From: CBFHMJ01 sp965656875
GTDB lineage: Bacteria > Pseudomonadota > Gammaproteobacteria > Enterobacterales > Alteromonadaceae
NCBI GenBank assembly: GCA_965656875.1
Contig: CBFHMJ010000003.1
Location: 372,001-436,000, forward strand
Length of the DNA stretch: 64,000 nucleotides
Direction: 5' to 3'
Shown here: in pieces, positions 7,969-16,980 of the stretch
Layout: each line of letters starts with the position of its first letter
Position numbering within the stretch: the stretch's first letter is position 1
The notes under the pieces: model-generated
Told to the model about the DNA's origin: nothing
What the model saw: the letters and a program-made list of their open reading frames with translations, nothing else
The model's database searches: none
Program-made: the position numbers and the translations under genes

Positions 7969-8553
7969 TTATGCTGTTGTATCAACACCATCAGCTGGTG
8001 CTTTAGATACCATGACCATCGCAGGGCGAATCAGGCGGCCATTCAGTAAATAACCTTTTTGCATAACAGCGATAACAGTGTTTGATGGAACGTCACCATT
8101 TTCCTGAATAGACATAGCCTGATGATGCTCAGGGTTAAATGTTTCACCTTGAGGATCAACAGACGTCATGCCAAATTTCTCAATGCTGGCTAAAAAGCTT
8201 TGATGTGTCAGATTTACACCTTCAAGAATCGGCTTAACCTGTTCATTCTCAGCATCTGCAAAAGTAATTGCACGCTCAAGATTATCGATAACCGGTAATA
8301 ACTCCGATGCGAATTTCTCAAGGGCGAATTTGTTGGCTTTATCAACGTCCTGTGCGGCACGGCGGCGGATATTATCAACCTCAGCTTTTGCGCGAATAAC
8401 AGAATCTTTCTGACCTTCTACAGTGGCTTCTGCTTTTGCTAACGCTGCTTCTAATTCAGCGATACGTTGTTCCTGATCAACTTCCTGAGTTTCAGGCGCT
8501 TCTGGTTGAACCGTTGACTCCTCAGCTGGAGCGTCGTGTTGCTCTGTTGACAT
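7969..8553 (-). CDS. grpE: Nucleotide exchange factor GrpE
   Basis: GrpE releases ADP from DnaK and acts as its thermosensitive co-chaperone in the cytosol. The 194-residue protein has the usual acidic, Glu/Gln-rich N-terminus, a long helix (about 40-100, with RAKAEVDNIRRRA), and the C-terminal beta domain ending with the family signature around GYLLNGRLIRPAMVMVS. I start at the ATG at 8553 (MSTEQHD), which has GGAGAAAG 7 nt upstream. An open extension to 8664 would run through the predicted heat-shock promoter and is rejected. It is transcribed away from nadK. Confidence 0.97.
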   Translation of the reverse strand: MSTEQHDAPAEESTVQPEAPETQEVDQEQRIAELEAALAKAEATVEGQKDSVIRAKAEVDNIRRRAAQDVDKANKFALEKFASELLPVIDNLERAITFADAENEQVKPILEGVNLTHQSFLASIEKFGMTSVDPQGETFNPEHHQAMSIQENGDVPSNTVIAVMQKGYLLNGRLIRPAMVMVSKAPADGVDTTA

Positions 8554-8590
8554 TTGTACTTTCTCCAATAGTTTTAAACCTGCCGATATT

Positions 8591-8616
8591 ATGGGGGTAG
8601 TTTGTTGTGATTCAAG
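8591..8616 (-). promoter_or_regulatory. Predicted sigma-32 heat-shock promoter of grpE
   Basis: On the minus strand CTTGAA (8616-8611), a 14-nt spacer and CCCCAT followed by AAT (8596 down) match the sigma-32 consensus CTTGAA / CCCCATnT perfectly in the core hexamers. It lies about 40 nt before the grpE start. Confidence 0.75.
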
Positions 8617-8757
8617 ATGATTATTCATCGAATGGGCAAAATATAACCGACTGAATGATTTCAAGAGCGTTTCGATCTAATTCTGACAGATTTATCCCGT
8701 GATTTTTTCGATGTTAAAGTTATACTCACATCACGCATTCTCTTGTTAAAACACTAT

Positions 8758-9639
8758 ATGCATCAGACTTTTAAATCGATTGGTTTAATAGGAAAACCAA
8801 GTCACGACGGCGCTAAGGTAACATTGACGGCTTTGCATCAGTTTTTAACTGATCAAGGTTATCAGGTTTTTGTTGAACAACAGGCGTCAGAACAGTTAGA
8901 TATGACCGACATCAAGGCACTGGATCTGGTTGAACTGGGTGAGTGTTGTGATCTGGCGGTTGTGGTTGGTGGTGATGGATTTATGTTGGGCGCTGCGAGA
9001 GTGTTATCTCGCTTCAATGTTGGCGTCATCGGCGTTAACCGGGGTAATCTCGGTTTTCTGACAGATTTATCGCCAGATGACTATGAACAGCCTTTAATAG
9101 ATGTACTTGCGGGCGAATTTAAAACTGAATTACGATTTTTGCTGGATGTTGAAGTTTACCGAAATGGTGAATTGAAAAGCAGCAATTGCGCAATGAATGA
9201 AGCGGTTGTCCACTCGGATAAAGTGGCGCATATGATTGAATTCGATGCGTACATCAATGATGACTTTGTTTTTTGCCAACGCTCTGATGGGCTTATTATT
9301 TCTACTCCGACGGGCTCCACCGCATATTCGCTATCGGGTGGCGGTCCCATTCTTACCCCCGATCTGGAAGCTATCGCTTTAGTGCCAATGTTTCCTCACA
9401 CATTAAGTAGTCGTCCGATTGTTATCGACAGTAATAGTGAAGTGACGATTAAAGTCTCCGATAAGAACGACGCACAGCTTCAAATCAGTTGTGACAGTCA
9501 TGTGATTTTGCCAGTGCAACCTGGTGATGAAGTTAAAATAAGAAAAAGCCCGATGGGTCTGCGATTACTTCACCCAAAATCATATAGCTACTACAAAGTG
9601 TTGCGGTCTAAATTTAACTGGGCCAGCCCGACTTATTAG
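8758..9639 (+). CDS. nadK: NAD kinase
   Basis: This enzyme phosphorylates NAD+ to NADP+ in the cytosol. The 293-residue protein carries the GGDG nucleotide-binding motif (VVVGGDGFML), NRGNLGFLTDL, and the conserved STPTGSTAYSLSGGGP loop. I use the ATG at 8758 (MHQTFKSIG), which aligns with the usual start; a TTG five codons upstream is less likely. There is no strong ribosome-binding site. grpE is divergent on one side and recN follows 115 nt downstream, an order common in gammaproteobacteria. Confidence 0.95.
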   Translation: MHQTFKSIGLIGKPSHDGAKVTLTALHQFLTDQGYQVFVEQQASEQLDMTDIKALDLVELGECCDLAVVVGGDGFMLGAARVLSRFNVGVIGVNRGNLGFLTDLSPDDYEQPLIDVLAGEFKTELRFLLDVEVYRNGELKSSNCAMNEAVVHSDKVAHMIEFDAYINDDFVFCQRSDGLIISTPTGSTAYSLSGGGPILTPDLEAIALVPMFPHTLSSRPIVIDSNSEVTIKVSDKNDAQLQISCDSHVILPVQPGDEVKIRKSPMGLRLLHPKSYSYYKVLRSKFNWASPTY

Positions 9640-9712
9640 ACACATCGGAGTCGATTATTTACCTGAACAAAATGTGAAACTTGAGTCCAGGTACTTTTCA
9701 ACCAGTAAACTT

Positions 9713-9732
9713 TACTGTATAAAACAACAGTC
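9713..9732 (+). promoter_or_regulatory. LexA (SOS) box upstream of recN
   Basis: CTGT (9715-9718), 8 nt and ACAG (9727-9730) within TACTGTATAAAACAACAGTC match the gammaproteobacterial LexA operator CTGT-N8-ACAG. It ends 22 nt before the recN start, the expected position for repression. Confidence 0.75.
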
Positions 9733-9754
9733 TTTGTTGAGCTGAGTGAAAATA

Positions 9755-11449
9755 ATGATAAATTCTCTGCACATTAAAAACTTCGCAATCGTTAAAAATA
9801 TAGATGTGGAATGGTCTCCCGGAATGACCACTATTACCGGTGAGACTGGCGCAGGTAAATCAATTGGGATTGATGCGCTTGCATTATGTTTGGGAGAACG
9901 TGCCGATGCCAGCGCTGTTCGTGGTGGCGAAGATAAAGCAGAGATTATCGCAAATTTTAATATAAAAGACGTTCAGGCTGCTCGTCAGTGGCTTAAAGAC
10001 AATGAAATGCTTGATGATGACAGCAATGAATGCATTATTCGTCGGGTAATTTTGCAAAAAGGCGGCTCAAAAGCCTGGATTAATGGCAGTCAGGTACCTT
10101 TACAGCAGCTTAAGGAACTGGGTCAGCATCTCATCCGTATTCACGGTCAACATGCACATCAATTATTGACGCGCGGCGACCATCAACGATATCTCATCGA
10201 TCTTTATGCTCAACATCAAAAACTACAAGACAAAGTCGCACTGAAGTGCAAATCCTGGCAAGCCTTAATAAAGGAAAGGAATGAACTCATCGCATTAAGA
10301 GACAGTCAGGAAGCTCATCGTCAGCTACTGGAATATCAGGTTAATGAGTTGGATGAGTTTGCATTGCAACCCGGCGAGTTTGAATCCATTGAACAAGAAC
10401 ACAACCTGTTATCGAACGGACAGCGTCTTTATGATGCAAGTTATACACACCTGGAACGATTATATGGCGGTGAAAATGGTAATGCCTGGTCAGTTATTAA
10501 CAGTGCAATGCAAGAAATAACGGAACTGGCTGATGTGGATAAAGCGCTTGAGCCGATTAGTAGTTTACTCATGGATGCAGCGGTTCAGGTAGAAGAAGCG
10601 TCCCGTGAGTTGCGAAGCTATGTCGAGAATCTCGATTTGGACCCTTCCAGGTTGCAACAGGTTGATGAACGATTATCGGCCGCCATTTCACTGGCGCGTA
10701 AACATCAGGTGAAACCAGAAGAATTGGCTGAACACCACAGTAACCTGGCGTTGCAATTGACTCAATTCGCGTCCAACAATTCAAGAATTGATGAACTGGA
10801 ACATGAAATCGAGTCAGCACGAGCTGATTATTCAACATTTGCCAGTCAATTAACGGAAAGCCGCCGCAAAGCCGCGAAGAAAGTCACTCGTTTGATTATG
10901 AGTAAAATGAAGTTACTGAATATGGAAAAGGGCTTGTTCGACATCGCTGTTAATGCAGCTGATTATGATACGGCGAAACCTTCGGTGAATGGTAATGATG
11001 ATGTGTCATTTTTGGTGTCAGCCAATCCAGGCCAACCGTTACAGCCTTTGGGTAAAGTGGCTTCTGGTGGTGAACTGTCTCGAATCAGTCTGGCTTTGCA
11101 AGTCACAATAGGTGATAAAACGACAACGCCAACGATGATTTTTGATGAAGTTGATGTTGGTGTCAGTGGGCCAACTGCATCGTCGGTTGGTACTTTGTTG
11201 CGTGAACTTGGCGATACGACTCAGGTGATTTGCGTCACTCACTTGCCTCAGGTTGCAGCGAAAGGACATAACCAGATGTTTGTGAACAAGAAGAACAAAG
11301 GGAATCAAACTGAAACATCGATTAAAGCGTTGACTACGCCGGAGCGGGTTGATGAAATTGCCCGATTGCTGGGTGGCGATAATATCACGGCCACGGCGAG
11401 AGCAAATGCGTCAGAATTATTGACTACAGTTGATGCAGCGATTGCCTGA
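9755..11449 (+). CDS. recN: DNA repair protein RecN
   Basis: RecN is an SMC-like ATPase acting in recombinational repair of double-strand breaks. The 564-residue protein (about 553 in E. coli) has a Walker A motif GETGAGKS near residue 30, a central coiled-coil-rich region (about 150-350), and a C-terminal ABC signature ASGGELSRISLA followed by Walker B (TMIFDEVDVG). I use the ATG at 9755 (MINSLHIKNF) rather than the GTG three codons upstream. A LexA box immediately before the gene implies SOS induction. A bidirectional terminator follows about 100 nt after the stop. Confidence 0.96.
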   Translation: MINSLHIKNFAIVKNIDVEWSPGMTTITGETGAGKSIGIDALALCLGERADASAVRGGEDKAEIIANFNIKDVQAARQWLKDNEMLDDDSNECIIRRVILQKGGSKAWINGSQVPLQQLKELGQHLIRIHGQHAHQLLTRGDHQRYLIDLYAQHQKLQDKVALKCKSWQALIKERNELIALRDSQEAHRQLLEYQVNELDEFALQPGEFESIEQEHNLLSNGQRLYDASYTHLERLYGGENGNAWSVINSAMQEITELADVDKALEPISSLLMDAAVQVEEASRELRSYVENLDLDPSRLQQVDERLSAAISLARKHQVKPEELAEHHSNLALQLTQFASNNSRIDELEHEIESARADYSTFASQLTESRRKAAKKVTRLIMSKMKLLNMEKGLFDIAVNAADYDTAKPSVNGNDDVSFLVSANPGQPLQPLGKVASGGELSRISLALQVTIGDKTTTPTMIFDEVDVGVSGPTASSVGTLLRELGDTTQVICVTHLPQVAAKGHNQMFVNKKNKGNQTETSIKALTTPERVDEIARLLGGDNITATARANASELLTTVDAAIA

Positions 11450-11550
11450 GTGGGGTGAGTTCATTTTTAAGAAGCACAATAAATAGTGGCTTCTGTTGAT
11501 AAGCGCTGAAGATAAATGAAGATGTGATCGAACAAATAAACGAACAATTA

Positions 11551-11592
11551 AAAAAGCGGTGCTGATTGCGTTATCAGTCACCGCTTTTTTTA
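11551..11592. terminator. Bidirectional terminator between recN and luxS
   Basis: AAAAAGCGGTG with CTGAT pairs with ATCAG and CACCGCTTTTTTT around a short loop, giving a long GC stem with A-run and T-run flanks. It lies between convergent genes. Confidence 0.85.
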
Positions 11593-11683
11593 CAGGTCGT
11601 TAAAGCTTGTGCTATTCGCCGTTATTTATAATGACGAACACGAACAACTCGACACCCGAGTAGGTCAACAGACCTCGACGTCA

Positions 11684-12196
11684 TTAAGAGTGCTTTTCAA
11701 GAAACTCTTTGCTTAATGTAATGTCTTCGTTTTTATTAACGCCAATTCCAGCATCAATAATTTTTTTAGAAATTCCCTGTGCTTCTTCCAGAGAGTGCAT
11801 TTCATAGGTGCCACACTGGTAAACATTTAATTCAGGGATTTGCGTTTGATCTTCAACGCCCAGTACGTCCTTCATTGCTGCAAGCCATGCTTCAGCAACC
11901 AGACCTTCTTCTGGCTCACCAATCAGGCTCATATAGAAACCGGTACGGCAACCCATCGGTGATAAATCGATGATTTCAACATTCTCACCATTCAGGTGGT
12001 TACGCATGAAACCAGCAAATAAATGCTCAAGCGTATGAATACCACGTTCAGACAGAATGTCTTCGTTCGGTTTACAGAAACGTAGATCATAAACAGTAAT
12101 ATTGTCGCCCTTAGGTGTGGTCATCTTTTTAGCTACACGTACCGCCGGTGCGTTCATGATTGTGTGGTCAACGGTAAAACTGTCTAGTAATGGCAT
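11684..12196 (-). CDS. luxS: S-ribosylhomocysteine lyase (AI-2 synthase)
   Basis: LuxS converts S-ribosylhomocysteine to homocysteine and DPD, the precursor of autoinducer-2, in the activated methyl cycle. The 170-residue protein has the metal ligands H54 and H58 in HTLEH and C128 in YQCGTYE, plus catalytic E57 and C83. The length is typical. The start ATG at 12196 has AGGACA upstream. It is transcribed divergently from dnaK. No lsr-type AI-2 uptake genes are visible in the window, so a purely metabolic role is possible. Confidence 0.97.
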   Translation of the reverse strand: MPLLDSFTVDHTIMNAPAVRVAKKMTTPKGDNITVYDLRFCKPNEDILSERGIHTLEHLFAGFMRNHLNGENVEIIDLSPMGCRTGFYMSLIGEPEEGLVAEAWLAAMKDVLGVEDQTQIPELNVYQCGTYEMHSLEEAQGISKKIIDAGIGVNKNEDITLSKEFLEKHS

Positions 12197-12496
12197 GATG
12201 TGTCCTCATATCTTTTTGAGATTAGCCAGTATGAATATCGTTTATTCGTCCAGGCGTATAAACGTCTTTAAATTTTCGGCCTATAGTGTGACTCAACTGA
12301 GGCGGTGAAACAATTCTTTCATCATCTAACTAAGGGGCTTTTTACGCTCAATACGTCAGAATTGGCTAAATAATGCCTAAAAAATAATTTTCGTAAAAAA
12401 AATTTAAAGTCAGGGATTGAATTCAAAAGTGCCAACCCCACTATTAAAAGCAATTAAACAGTTATTCATATTTTGAAAAGGTTGGAGATTTATCTA
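12197..12496. other. luxS-dnaK divergent intergenic region
   Basis: These 300 nt hold the luxS promoter region and the dnaK heat-shock promoter (12416-12444). The middle part is AT-rich with an A-run around 12390. I see no additional gene. Confidence 0.6.
12416..12444 (+). promoter_or_regulatory. Predicted sigma-32 heat-shock promoter of dnaK
   Basis: ATTGAA (12416-12421), a 14-nt spacer and CCCCACTAT (12436-12444) each differ from the sigma-32 consensus by one base. The spacer length equals that of the grpE promoter. It lies 52 nt before the dnaK start. Confidence 0.6.
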
Positions 12497-14422
12497 ATGG
12501 GTAGAATTATTGGAATCGACTTAGGTACCACTAACTCTTGTGTTGCTGTGCTGGATGGAGACGCACCTCGCGTAATCGAAAACGCAGAAGGTGATCGCAC
12601 AACGCCTTCAATCATCGCATACACAGATGACGGTGAAACGTTAGTTGGTCAGCCGGCTAAACGTCAGGCAGTAACTAACCCTAAAAATACGCTATTTGCT
12701 ATTAAGCGTCTAATCGGTCGTCGTTGGGAAGATAAAGAAGTTCAGCGCGATATCGATATCATGCCTTTCGACATTGTTAAGGCTGATAATGGCGATGCAT
12801 GGGTTGCTGCTAAAGGTAATAACATGGCGCCACCTCAGGTTTCTGCTGAAGTTCTTGCAAAAATGAAGAAAACAGCTGAAGACTACCTGGGTGAAGCAGT
12901 AACTGAAGCAGTAATCACAGTACCTGCATACTTTAATGACTCTCAACGTCAGGCAACTAAAGATGCTGGTCGTATCGCGGGTCTTGAAGTTAAGCGTATT
13001 ATCAATGAGCCGACAGCAGCTGCACTTGCTTACGGTCTTGACAAGAAAACAGGCGACAGCGTAATCGCAGTATATGACCTTGGTGGTGGTACATTCGATA
13101 TCTCAATCATTGAGATTGATGAAGTTGAAGGCGAGCACACGTTTGAAGTACTGGCGACTAACGGTGACACTCATTTAGGTGGTGAAGATTTCGATAACCG
13201 TCTAATCAACTACTTAGTAGACGAGTTTAAGAAAGAGCAGGGCGTTGATCTTAAAGCTGATCCACTTGCCATGCAGCGTATTAAAGAAGCAGCAGAAAAA
13301 GCGAAAATCGAACTATCTTCTGCTCAACAAACAGACGTAAACCTACCTTACGTTACTGCTGACGCGACAGGTCCTAAGCACATGAACATCAAAGTGACTC
13401 GTGCAAAACTTGAGTCACTGGTTGAAGATATGGTTCAGGATTCATTGAAACCTGTTAAGCAAGCACTTGAAGATTCAGACTTGTCAATCTCTGACATTAA
13501 CGAAGTTATCCTGGTTGGTGGTCAGACGCGTATGCCTCTGGTACAAAAACTGGTCACAGAATTCTTCGGTAAAGAACCTCGTAAAGACGTTAACCCGGAT
13601 GAAGCAGTAGCTGTTGGTGCTGCGGTTCAGGGTGGTGTTCTTTCTGGTGATGTTAAAGACGTACTTCTTCTTGACGTAACACCTCTTTCTCTGGGTATTG
13701 AGACAATGGGTGGCGTGATGACTCGTGTTATCGAGAAAAACACGACTATTCCTACAAAGCAGTCTCAAACATTCTCAACTGCTGATGACAATCAGTCTGC
13801 GGTAACCATTCATGTTCTTCAGGGTGAGCGTAAACGTTCTGCTGATAACAAATCGCTAGGTCAGTTCAACCTTGAAGGTATCCGTCCTGCGGCGCGTGGT
13901 GTGCCACAAATCGAAGTTTCTTTTGATGTTGATGCTGACGGTATCCTTCATGTATCAGCAAAAGATAAAGACACTGGTACAGAACAGAAGATTACTATCC
14001 AGGCATCATCTGGTCTGTCTGATGACGAAGTAGAAAAAATGGTTCGCGACGCAGAACTTAACTCTGAAGAAGATAAGAAATTCGAAGAGTTAGTTGGCGC
14101 TCGTAACCAGGGTGATGCACTTGCACACGCTACTCGTAAGCAAGTTGAAGAAGCTGGCGAAGAATTAGCAACTAACGATAAAGAAGCTATCGAATCGGCA
14201 ATTAAAGAACTTGAAGAAGCAACGAAAGGCGATGATAAAGAAGCTATCGAAGCTAAATCTCAGGCATTGATTCAAGCATCTCAGAAGCTGGTTGAAATGG
14301 CTCAGGCTAAAGCACAGCAAGCTGGCGGTGCAGATGCTGCTGGTCAGCAACAAGAACAAGCATCAGCAGATGATGATGTTATGGACGCTGAGTTCGAAGA
14401 AGTTAAAGACGACAAGAAATAA
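12497..14422 (+). CDS. dnaK: Chaperone DnaK (Hsp70)
   Basis: DnaK is the cytosolic ATP-dependent Hsp70 that works with DnaJ and GrpE. The 641-residue protein opens with GRIIGIDLGTTNSCVAV and has the phosphate-binding and adenosine motifs (AVYDLGGGTFDISII, ILVGGQTRMP), the linker DVLLLDVTPLSLG, the substrate-binding domain and a helical lid. The tail ends in the acidic DVMDAEFEEVKDDKK, as in other gammaproteobacteria. I start at the ATG at 12497 with GGAG upstream; an in-frame extension of 8 codons is rejected. A sigma-32 promoter precedes it and dnaJ follows 170 nt later. Confidence 0.98.
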   Translation: MGRIIGIDLGTTNSCVAVLDGDAPRVIENAEGDRTTPSIIAYTDDGETLVGQPAKRQAVTNPKNTLFAIKRLIGRRWEDKEVQRDIDIMPFDIVKADNGDAWVAAKGNNMAPPQVSAEVLAKMKKTAEDYLGEAVTEAVITVPAYFNDSQRQATKDAGRIAGLEVKRIINEPTAAALAYGLDKKTGDSVIAVYDLGGGTFDISIIEIDEVEGEHTFEVLATNGDTHLGGEDFDNRLINYLVDEFKKEQGVDLKADPLAMQRIKEAAEKAKIELSSAQQTDVNLPYVTADATGPKHMNIKVTRAKLESLVEDMVQDSLKPVKQALEDSDLSISDINEVILVGGQTRMPLVQKLVTEFFGKEPRKDVNPDEAVAVGAAVQGGVLSGDVKDVLLLDVTPLSLGIETMGGVMTRVIEKNTTIPTKQSQTFSTADDNQSAVTIHVLQGERKRSADNKSLGQFNLEGIRPAARGVPQIEVSFDVDADGILHVSAKDKDTGTEQKITIQASSGLSDDEVEKMVRDAELNSEEDKKFEELVGARNQGDALAHATRKQVEEAGEELATNDKEAIESAIKELEEATKGDDKEAIEAKSQALIQASQKLVEMAQAKAQQAGGADAAGQQQEQASADDDVMDAEFEEVKDDKK

Positions 14423-14471
14423 AACTTGTTGGAATAGAGGCGACCTTTGAGTTGCCTCATATTCACTGTGT

Positions 14472-14503
14472 ATAAGGACGCCTGCAATTGCAGGTGTTCT
14501 TAT
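14472..14503 (+). other. Strong hairpin between dnaK and dnaJ
   Basis: ATAAGGACGCCTGC pairs with GCAGGTGTTCTTAT through an AATT loop (14472-14503), nearly perfect over 14 positions with two G-U pairs. There is no T-run after it, so it is more likely an mRNA-stabilising or processing element that sets the dnaK:dnaJ ratio than a terminator. Confidence 0.5.
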
Positions 14504-14592
14504 AAGTAAAGTTTCTGTTTTGCCAGAGCTATTGTGAAACAAGCGAAGTGCTGTTCACATCTGGATGCCAAATCTGAGTTTATTATTAAATT

Positions 14593-15735
14593 ATGTCAAA
14601 ACGTGATTACTATGAAGTTCTGGGTGTAGCGAAAGACGCCAGTGAACGAGACATCAAAAAAGCTTATAAGCGCTTAGCCATGAAGTATCACCCCGACCGC
14701 ACGGCAGGTGATAAAGCACTGGAAGAAAAATTTAAGGAAATCAAAGAAGCTTATGAGATTTTGAATGATTCTCAAAAGCGTGCTGCCTATGATCAGTTTG
14801 GTCACGCAGGTGTCGATCCAAATCGTGGTGGCGGTGGTCAAGGATTTGGTGGCGCTGATTTTGGAGACGTTTTTGGTGACGTTTTCGGCGATATCTTTGG
14901 TGGAGGCGGTGGTGGCCGTCGTCAATCGAGAGCGCAGCGTGGTTCTGACCTTAGATATAATTTAGAAATGACCTTAGAAGACGCCGTTCGAGGTAAAGAA
15001 CTTGAAATTAAAGTTCCAACCTGGGTGAACTGTGAACCTTGTGATGGCTCAGGTGCGAAGAAAGGCACCAAGCCAACAACTTGTCCTACTTGTCATGGTA
15101 GTGGTCAGGTTCAAATGCGTCAGGGCTTCTTCGCTGTACAACAGACGTGTCCAACGTGTTCAGGCCGAGGAAAAATCATTTCTAATCCGTGTGGCAGTTG
15201 TCATGGTCAGGGACGTGTTGAAAAGACAAAAACCTTGTCTGTTAAAATTCCTGCGGGCGTTGATACGGGTGACAGAATTCGCTTATCCGGAGAAGGTGAA
15301 GCTGGACAATTTGGTGCGCCTGCTGGTGACCTTTATGTACAGGTTTCCGTTCGCGACCATGAGATTTTTGTCCGTGACGGCAATAACCTTTATTGCGAAG
15401 TACCGATTGGCTTCACTCGTGCTGCATTAGGTGGTGAAATCGAAGTGCCGACACTGGATGGCCGTGCACGCCTGAAAATCCCGGCAGAATCGCAAACCGG
15501 TAAAATGTTCCGTCTTCGCGGTAAGGGCGTTAAATCTGTTCGTAGCGGTGCCATCGGCGATTTGATGTGTAAAATCGTTGTTGAAACGCCGGTTAATTTA
15601 TCTGATAAGCAGAAAGAGCTGTTACGTCAGTTAGAAGAATCGATGGGAACAGGTGATGAAGCTGCGAAATACCAGCCGAAGGAAAAAGGTTTCTTTGACG
15701 GTGTGAAAAAATTCTTTGACGACCTGACCAGTTAA
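14593..15735 (+). CDS. dnaJ: Chaperone DnaJ (Hsp40)
   Basis: DnaJ delivers substrates to DnaK and stimulates its ATPase. The 380-residue protein has an N-terminal J domain (1-70, HPD in KYHPDRT), a Gly/Phe-rich linker (about 75-115), four CxxCxGxG zinc motifs (CEPCDGSG, CPTCHGSG, CPTCSGRG, CGSCHGQG) and two C-terminal beta domains. The length is typical. It is downstream of dnaK, probably in the same heat-shock transcript, and is closed by a terminator. Confidence 0.98.
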   Translation: MSKRDYYEVLGVAKDASERDIKKAYKRLAMKYHPDRTAGDKALEEKFKEIKEAYEILNDSQKRAAYDQFGHAGVDPNRGGGGQGFGGADFGDVFGDVFGDIFGGGGGGRRQSRAQRGSDLRYNLEMTLEDAVRGKELEIKVPTWVNCEPCDGSGAKKGTKPTTCPTCHGSGQVQMRQGFFAVQQTCPTCSGRGKIISNPCGSCHGQGRVEKTKTLSVKIPAGVDTGDRIRLSGEGEAGQFGAPAGDLYVQVSVRDHEIFVRDGNNLYCEVPIGFTRAALGGEIEVPTLDGRARLKIPAESQTGKMFRLRGKGVKSVRSGAIGDLMCKIVVETPVNLSDKQKELLRQLEESMGTGDEAAKYQPKEKGFFDGVKKFFDDLTS

Positions 15736-15764
15736 TCGGTTTAGTGTCAGTCATTCATAAAATG

Positions 15765-15801
15765 AAAGCCGTTGTTGGTATGACTAACAACGGCTTTTTT
15801 G
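15765..15801 (+). terminator. Intrinsic terminator after dnaJ
   Basis: AAAGCCGTTGTT pairs with AACAACGGCTTT across a 9-nt loop, followed by TTTTG. It closes the dnaK-dnaJ unit. Confidence 0.85.
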
Positions 15802-15966
15802 TATCTGATTTCTGCTTTGTTATAGCAAAACCGGATTTAGATCGAATTCTCCGGTATTAGAGGACTGGATTGTTGCTAAATCAATCTGGTTTCAACTGGC
15901 GTTTGTTATGAATAACAGGCAGGATTCGCTTATCTGATGATTATTGAATAAAAGACTGGATGTGAG

Positions 15967-16779
15967 ATGTCTGAACAATTGAATGTAGGTGTTTTTGGTG
16001 TAAATGGTCGTATGGGCCGGGTGCTGGCTACAGCTGTTAATGATGATTCAGAGACCCAACTGGCCGCAGCTATGGTACGCCAGCATTCTTCTCTGACAGG
16101 TATTGATGTTGGTGAACTGGCGGGATTTGGTAAGTCGGGTTTATCAGTGGTTGAAGAATTTAGTGAATCTACCCTGGCAACTTCGGTCATGATCGACTTT
16201 ACTTTGCCTGAGGCTTTAGAAGGCCACATAAACTGGTGCAGGCAACACAATAAAAATTTGGTTATCGGCACGACAGCGGTTGGTGATGACATTGAAAAAC
16301 TGATTGCCGATGCAGCCAGTGATATTGCTATTGTTCATGCGCCAAATATGAGTGTTGGCGTCAACTTGTTGTTTAATCTTGTACAAACGGCAGCCAGAGT
16401 GATGGGTGATTATACCGACATTGAAATTCTGGAGGCTCATCACCGTTATAAAAAAGATGCACCGTCAGGTACAGCAGTAAAAATTGGTGAAATCATAGCG
16501 GAAACTCTTGCCATTGACCTTAAAGACCATGCTATTTATGGGCGTTCAGGGATTAATGAGGAAAGAGATAGAAAAACAATAGGTTTTGCTACCGTTCGTG
16601 CTGGCGATATTGTTGGTGAACATACCACGTTGTTTGCCGACATAGGTGAACGGCTTGAAATTACTCATAAAGCCACGGATCGCATGACCTTTGCAAAAGG
16701 TGCTGTTCGTGCGGCAAAGTGGTTATCAGATAAACAGTCTGGTCTTTTTACTATGCAAGATGTGCTGGGACTTAGCTAG
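15967..16779 (+). CDS. dapB: 4-hydroxy-tetrahydrodipicolinate reductase
   Basis: DapB is an NAD(P)H-dependent enzyme of the diaminopimelate/lysine pathway, supplying peptidoglycan and protein synthesis. The 270-residue protein has the Rossmann motif GVNGRMGR near residue 10 and the conserved substrate loop AHHRYKKDAPSGTA near 158-171. Length and motifs are typical. It stands alone between the dnaJ terminator and the carAB region. The ribosome-binding site is weak (GGATGTGAG). Confidence 0.96.
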   Translation: MSEQLNVGVFGVNGRMGRVLATAVNDDSETQLAAAMVRQHSSLTGIDVGELAGFGKSGLSVVEEFSESTLATSVMIDFTLPEALEGHINWCRQHNKNLVIGTTAVGDDIEKLIADAASDIAIVHAPNMSVGVNLLFNLVQTAARVMGDYTDIEILEAHHRYKKDAPSGTAVKIGEIIAETLAIDLKDHAIYGRSGINEERDRKTIGFATVRAGDIVGEHTTLFADIGERLEITHKATDRMTFAKGAVRAAKWLSDKQSGLFTMQDVLGLS

Positions 16780-16854
16780 AAAATTAATGATTATGAAGGA
16801 TAATGTTAAAAAGCTGTCCAAACGGTCCATTTTTATAAAATTGTTTAAAAAGCG

Positions 16855-16884
16855 TTAGACCAGCCTGGTGATTTAAAGTAGAAT
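16855..16884 (+). promoter_or_regulatory. Predicted carA promoter
   Basis: TTAGAC (16855-16860), an 18-nt spacer and TAGAAT (16879-16884), with a GC-rich stretch after the -10 box. It would give a leader of about 90 nt containing the hairpin at 16932-16960. Confidence 0.45.
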
Positions 16885-16931
16885 GCGCCCGTTTGTCTGG
16901 TCGGTGGTGACTGGCATGGGGACTCATTAAT

Positions 16932-16960
16932 ACAGACATACGCAACGTAAGTATGTCTGT
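16932..16960 (+). other. Hairpin in the carA leader
   Basis: ACAGACATAC (16932-16941) pairs perfectly with GTATGTCTGT (16951-16960) across a 9-nt loop. It ends just before the AGGAGG ribosome-binding site of carA. There is no T-run, so control of ribosome access or mRNA stability is more plausible than termination. Confidence 0.5.
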
Positions 16961-16980
16961 TGAACTTTTAGGAGGCTGTC

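Noticed and set aside
8554..8664. N-terminal extension of grpE
   Set aside because: It would translate through a sigma-32 promoter and lacks a ribosome-binding site; the ATG at 8553 has GGAG and fits the family.
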